This document shows positions 8,371 through 10,884 of a stretch of 10,884 nucleotides of DNA, one piece after another. Position numbers and translations under genes: made by a program. This DNA is from Helicobacteraceae bacterium (GTDB lineage: Bacteria > Campylobacterota > Campylobacteria > Campylobacterales > Sulfurimonadaceae): NCBI GenBank assembly GCA_027081565.1, contig JALWKG010000321.1:1-10884 (forward strand), in the 5' to 3' direction. The notes beneath the pieces are model-generated. The model searched no databases and was not told the origin of the DNA. It worked only from the letters and a program-made list of their open reading frames with translations. Position 1 is the first letter of the stretch. Each line of letters opens with the position of its first letter.

Positions 8371-8390
8371 TTAGTCTTGAGATTTTACAA
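8363..8390 (-). promoter_or_regulatory. Sigma-70-type promoter of the galU operon
   Basis: On the minus strand a perfect TATAAT (8363-8368) is preceded, after a 16-base spacer, by TTGTAA (8385-8390, four of six to TTGACA). Transcription would begin near 8356, giving a leader of about 11 bases that still holds the AGGA ribosome site (8352-8355). It is the only good promoter I see before the nine-gene run. The start site is inferred. Confidence 0.55.
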
Positions 8391-8413
8391 GAAAAGGACT
8401 TATATTCAGCTAG

Positions 8414-8599
8414 GTGATACGTGGAGCTGTCTCTAATAGTGATCTCTACTCCAGATGGAACCAGCGAGAAAAAAACTACCATGTTATGGACATAACGAAC
8501 CAACGGGGTGAGATAATACCTTACGAGAATCAGGATGCAGATAGACTTTTAGCAACCATTTACTCTGTCACCCGAAGATCTTTTTTTTTGTACCTGTAA
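8414..8599 (+). CDS. Possible small hypothetical protein (61 residues)
   Basis: An open frame starting with GTG in the space between galU and the diguanylate cyclase gene, on the opposite strand to both, so it is not a shadow of a gene. The product is soluble, polar and looks protein-like in its middle (YHVMDITNQRGEIIPYENQ), but I do not recognise it. An in-frame stop lies directly before the GTG, there is no well-placed ribosome site (AAAGGA is about 15 bases away), and the last codons run through a nine-T tract. It could be a real small gene, the tail of a decayed gene, or chance. A possible promoter lies at 8341-8370. Confidence 0.22.
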   Translation: MIRGAVSNSDLYSRWNQREKNYHVMDITNQRGEIIPYENQDADRLLATIYSVTRRSFFLYL

Positions 8600-8630
8600 A
8601 TGTGTGTAAAAGTCATGTTCTGATCTAAGG

Positions 8631-10304
8631 CTAGGAGATGTTTTTGTCGAAGAAGACATAGGTGTCTCTACCACTCTCTTTTGCACTGTAAAGTGCTTTA
8701 TCTGCTGATGAAAGCAGCGCTTCTATTTCATAAGAGGTATGAGCAATACCAATACTGACCGTCACTCTTAACTCAGAAGCAACATTAAAGCTAGTCTCTC
8801 TCACCGCTTTATTGATACGTTTTGCAATATTGATGGCTGTCTCTTTCTCTGCAGTTGCTAACAAGATCACAAACTCTTCACCGCCGTAACGCACAAACAT
8901 ATCGTCATTTCTCAGTATTTTCTGACAGGTATGGGCAAACGATATAAGTACCTTGTCACCTATACCGTGACCGTAAGTATCATTGACATCTTTAAAGTGG
9001 TCCAGATCTAACATTAACAAGTAAAGATCTCTCTCTTGCGCTTTAGCATCTTCAAGCAAGCGCTTGGCATTGTCATAAAAATACCGTCTGTTATAGCTAC
9101 CTGTCAACATGTCAGTGTTAGAAAGGGCTCTTAGCTGGTTGTTGGTGTTGCGTAACTTGCTATGTTCATCTTTGAGGCGGTTATAGTAAAAAGCCAAACC
9201 GATGGAGAGTAGAAGCAATTCGAAAAAAGAACCTATCTGTGAAGCAAAATGTGTTAACTGGGTAGCGGGGAACCATCCTATGTTAACCAAGTGGGCTATG
9301 CCTACACCTGCTTGAAAAAAACTCCATGCAATAAGATAAAAAAATGCATTAATGTTTTTCTTAAAAAAGGCCAGATAAAAAGAGGTCGCTGAAAGGAGAA
9401 CCACAGCAATAAATGAGATTGCGCTGCTGGTCACAACAGCAGTACGATAACCTGTTACAAACGGCATAAAAGCGATGAGTACAGAGAGTGGAACAAAGGC
9501 ATATATTACGTGGTAAAGTCGTCTGCTTAACTGCTTGAGATTTAGAAAGTAGATCGCAAAGAGAAAAGCAAAAGTTCCGGACAAAGACATACTGACAGGT
9601 ATGGCATACTTATTGAGCTCTGGTATGTTTGGCCATAAAATTTGCGCTGCAATACCAGATAAAGACAAGGCAAATGCAGTATAGCTGATGTGGAAAAGAA
9701 CATAATACAAAAAGCTTTTGTTTTTAATAATAAGATAAAGAATAAAGTTATACATCAACATAATAAAAACAGCTCCAAAGTAAAAAGAGAGCCATTTGAC
9801 TTCTACACTGCTATGACGTATATAGGATTTGAAACTTTGGACGGTGATACCGAGTTGAACAGACCCTGTTGACAACACCCGTATAAAAAGTATTTTGGTC
9901 TCTTTGGCAGGGATAACAAACTCATATGTCGGATTTGGCATTAAGTATTTTTCATCTTGTACTCGCCAGTCACCCAACTCTTTTTTTAAGAGCAGCTGTG
10001 TATCTTGAAGTTCATAAATATCTACTATGTCCAGTGTGGGATAACCCATCTCAAGTATCTGTGTCTTCTCTTTTAAGCCACTGTTTTTACTGACAACTTT
10101 GATCCAAAATATGTCATTGGTAAAACCAAATACAGATCGTTTTTGATGCAGTGGTACAAAAAGGCCTTTTTCACTTTTTTGTACGATCTCTTGCAGTGTA
10201 TAAGGTTTGTTTTCCAACTGTATATAAGAAAAAGAGCTCTTCACCTCATTTTGTGCAAAAAGTATGATATTGAAGATTATAGATATAAGTATAAGTAATT
10301 TCAT
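8631..10304 (-). CDS. Membrane diguanylate cyclase: signal peptide, 7TMR-DISM sensor, GGDEF
   Basis: A 557-residue inner-membrane protein likely to make cyclic di-GMP from two GTP. A signal peptide (MKLLILISIIFNIILFA, about 1-17) leads to a periplasmic domain of the DISMED2 type (about 25-160), a family proposed to bind carbohydrate-like ligands. Seven hydrophobic segments follow at roughly 169-193, 197-218, 233-256, 264-285, 290-313, 318-343 and 353-373, then a short coiled coil and a GGDEF domain from about 395. LTGSYNRR, the DLDHFKDVNDTYGHGIGD metal/nucleotide segment and an active GGEEF (474-478) are intact. RNDD at 465-468, five residues before GGEEF, is an RxxD product-inhibition site. 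The frame extends twelve codons to an ATG at 10340; I chose 10304 because GGGAGA stands just upstream and it begins a clean signal peptide. Sensor ligand and target are unknown. Confidence 0.93.
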   Translation of the reverse strand: MKLLILISIIFNIILFAQNEVKSSFSYIQLENKPYTLQEIVQKSEKGLFVPLHQKRSVFGFTNDIFWIKVVSKNSGLKEKTQILEMGYPTLDIVDIYELQDTQLLLKKELGDWRVQDEKYLMPNPTYEFVIPAKETKILFIRVLSTGSVQLGITVQSFKSYIRHSSVEVKWLSFYFGAVFIMLMYNFILYLIIKNKSFLYYVLFHISYTAFALSLSGIAAQILWPNIPELNKYAIPVSMSLSGTFAFLFAIYFLNLKQLSRRLYHVIYAFVPLSVLIAFMPFVTGYRTAVVTSSAISFIAVVLLSATSFYLAFFKKNINAFFYLIAWSFFQAGVGIAHLVNIGWFPATQLTHFASQIGSFFELLLLSIGLAFYYNRLKDEHSKLRNTNNQLRALSNTDMLTGSYNRRYFYDNAKRLLEDAKAQERDLYLLMLDLDHFKDVNDTYGHGIGDKVLISFAHTCQKILRNDDMFVRYGGEEFVILLATAEKETAINIAKRINKAVRETSFNVASELRVTVSIGIAHTSYEIEALLSSADKALYSAKESGRDTYVFFDKNIS

Positions 10305-10308
10305 AATA

Positions 10309-10314
10309 TCTCCC
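10309..10314 (-). promoter_or_regulatory. Ribosome binding site deciding the cyclase start
   Basis: GGGAGA on the minus strand lies four bases before the ATG at 10304 (core GGAG five bases before it). The alternative ATG at 10340 has only a poorly spaced AAGAG. With the signal peptide beginning at 10304, this favours the shorter protein. Confidence 0.6.
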
Positions 10315-10404
10315 ATAGTAGTCGTGTCATAGATTAGCATACTCTTATGAAAAAGAGATGAAAGTTTAATGTTATTTGTGATTTTATAATATTTAGAAAT
10401 ATAG

Positions 10405-10414
10405 ACGATATCGT
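10405..10414. promoter_or_regulatory. Ten-base palindrome, possible operator
   Basis: ACGATATCGT is a perfect ten-base palindrome, with ATAT on both sides at slightly different spacing. It lies about 100 bases upstream of the cyclase start and about ten bases before the -35-like element of the plus-strand promoter candidate at 10425-10452. It could bind a dimeric regulator of either, but it is short enough to be chance. Confidence 0.2.
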
Positions 10415-10424
10415 GATATAGGGA

Positions 10425-10452
10425 TTGGCGGTAACTGTGACTATGTTATAAT
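10425..10452 (+). promoter_or_regulatory. Possible plus-strand promoter
   Basis: TTGGCG (10425-10430, four of six to TTGACA), a 16-base spacer and a perfect TATAAT (10447-10452). Transcription would start near 10459 and run right into the degenerate coding remnant and the REP-like block. It may be the leftover promoter of a lost gene, or drive a small RNA. Confidence 0.35.
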
Positions 10453-10563
10453 CAACAAATTGTGAAGAGGAAGAGGTTTAAGACAAAGGTTGTTTCAAAG
10501 TGTTTTGGCTGTTGTACGTTTATATCGCAAGAGCATTATGTAGATGAAAACTATAGGTGGCGA

Positions 10564-10572
10564 CTGACCCCT
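10564..10572. repeat. Outlying copy of the CTGACCCCT repeat core
   Basis: CTGACCCCT here is repeated exactly at 10766-10774 within the GC-rich block. Together they bracket the frameshifted remnant. The reverse reads GGGTCAG, the core of the hairpin at 10753-10772. Confidence 0.4.
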
Positions 10573-10584
10573 TTGACCATTGTC

Positions 10585-10727
10585 ATGACCTCTATTAAAG
10601 AACAAATATAAATAAGTTAGAAAAAGTTAGAGATATACAAGAATGTAATAAACTAATCATAGAAACCGATAAAGAAGGATTCTCTCAACATCTTCTTTCT
10701 AAAGTAACAGGTATCTTACAGTCGTAA
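10585..10727 (+). pseudogene. Frameshifted small coding remnant of unknown function
   Basis: From ATG at 10585 the frame reads MTSIKEQI and stops at 10609-10611. Skipping the two bases 10609-10610 lets it continue as NKLEKVRDIQECNKLIIETD and so on to VTGILQS and a TAA at 10725-10727, about 47 residues altogether. The second part has the helical, charged look of a real protein and is not derived from any neighbour. The first frame is also open upstream to about 10441, with a GTG at 10462 just after a TATAAT, but that stretch crosses the GGGTCAG-type repeat and looks less like protein. There is no convincing ribosome site. I do not recognise the family. A decayed gene or gene tail is my best reading; chance is possible. 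Confidence 0.3.
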
Positions 10728-10746
10728 ATAGGGAAGATTGTATTGA

Positions 10747-10858
10747 AAGATAGGGTCAGGGTCACCTGACCCCTCTGTCCCCTGTCCCTCTGTCCTTTTT
10801 TGCATCAAGGACTATACCCTGAACGTTCCCTGGCCCCTTGTCCAGTTCCCTCTATCTT
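10747..10858. repeat. GC-rich REP-like inverted-repeat block
   Basis: AAGATAG at 10747-10753 is matched by its reverse complement CTATCTT at 10852-10858, framing a block of about 112 bases that is far richer in GC and CCC runs than its surroundings. Inside are the GGGTCAGG hairpin, CCTCTGTCC twice (10772-10780 and 10787-10795), TGTCC at 10776, 10783, 10791 and 10839, and the palindrome GAACGTTC (10821-10828). Two hairpin-prone halves in opposite orientation resemble a REP doublet (REPIN) or a small non-autonomous element. GGGTCAGG-type ends are, from memory, found near REP-associated tyrosine transposases in other proteobacteria; no transposase is in this window. Confidence 0.45.
10753..10772. 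repeat. Perfect 8-bp hairpin, GGGTCAGG stem with GTCA loop
   Basis: GGGTCAGG (10753-10760), a four-base GTCA loop and CCTGACCC (10765-10772) form a perfect stem on either strand. A six-T run follows only at 10796-10801, 23 bases later on the plus strand, too far for an ordinary intrinsic terminator. It is better read as a REP-type hairpin. Confidence 0.6.
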
Positions 10859-10884
10859 AGGATAAAAATCATATTGTGTTTGAA

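Noticed and set aside
8506..8589. Possible plus-strand terminator: GGGTGA pairing with TCACCC followed by nine Ts
   Set aside because: The stem is only six base pairs with a 56-base loop and the T run begins seven bases after it, which is a poor intrinsic terminator.
8581..8589. T9 tract as a phase-variation switch
   Set aside because: It lies at the very end of a doubtful frame, and slippage would change only the last few residues. Campylobacterota phase variation usually involves G tracts.
8600..8630. Terminator after the diguanylate cyclase gene
   Set aside because: On the minus strand there is no stem followed by a T run between the stop and the galU promoter.
10305..10340. Upstream ATG extending the diguanylate cyclase by twelve residues
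   Set aside because: It would put charged residues before the signal peptide and has a weaker ribosome site than the GGGAGA before 10304.
10772..10843. CRISPR-like repeats (TGTCC four times)
   Set aside because: The units are only five to nine bases, irregularly spaced, with no spacer-sized unique segments and no cas genes.

Overview
The window reads as a chromosomal segment from a Campylobacterota-type bacterium, probably a Sulfurimonas/Sulfurovum-like relative. I infer this from the protein style of the pseudaminic acid enzymes, the moderately AT-rich coding sequence and the 7TMR-DISM diguanylate cyclase. The genus cannot be fixed by eye. All confident genes lie on the minus strand.

Layout from right to left, in the direction of transcription. 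Positions 10305-10884 hold no intact gene. They carry a GC-rich, REP-like inverted-repeat block at the far right, a short frameshifted coding remnant, and a possible plus-strand promoter. Next, at 8631-10304, is a membrane diguanylate cyclase with a signal peptide, a DISMED2-type sensor domain, seven membrane segments and a GGDEF domain. It has both an intact GGEEF active site and an RxxD inhibitory site. A 285-base intergenic stretch (8346-8630) follows, containing a good promoter with a palindromic -10 element. From 8345 down to the left edge runs one very compact operon: galU, rfbA, rfbC, rfbD, rfbB, pseB, pseC, pseF and a pseG-pseH fusion cut off by the window. Its junctions are either overlaps of 1-20 bases or gaps of 1-3 bases, so translation is probably coupled throughout.

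Together the operon supplies precursors for surface glycans. GalU makes UDP-glucose. RfbA/B/C/D (RmlA/B/C/D) convert glucose-1-phosphate to dTDP-L-rhamnose. PseB/PseC/PseH/PseG/PseF cover five of the six steps from UDP-GlcNAc to CMP-pseudaminic acid. The missing step, PseI, would be expected just beyond the left edge. The products could feed LPS O-antigen or capsule, and pseudaminic acid could also feed flagellin glycosylation; no glycosyltransferase is in view to decide.

Most of the window is well-understood biochemistry. The points most worth a second look are the PseG-PseH fusion, the symmetric (possibly bidirectional) promoter before galU, and the REP-like block with its flanking gene remnant. 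I see no evidence of a wholly new system.
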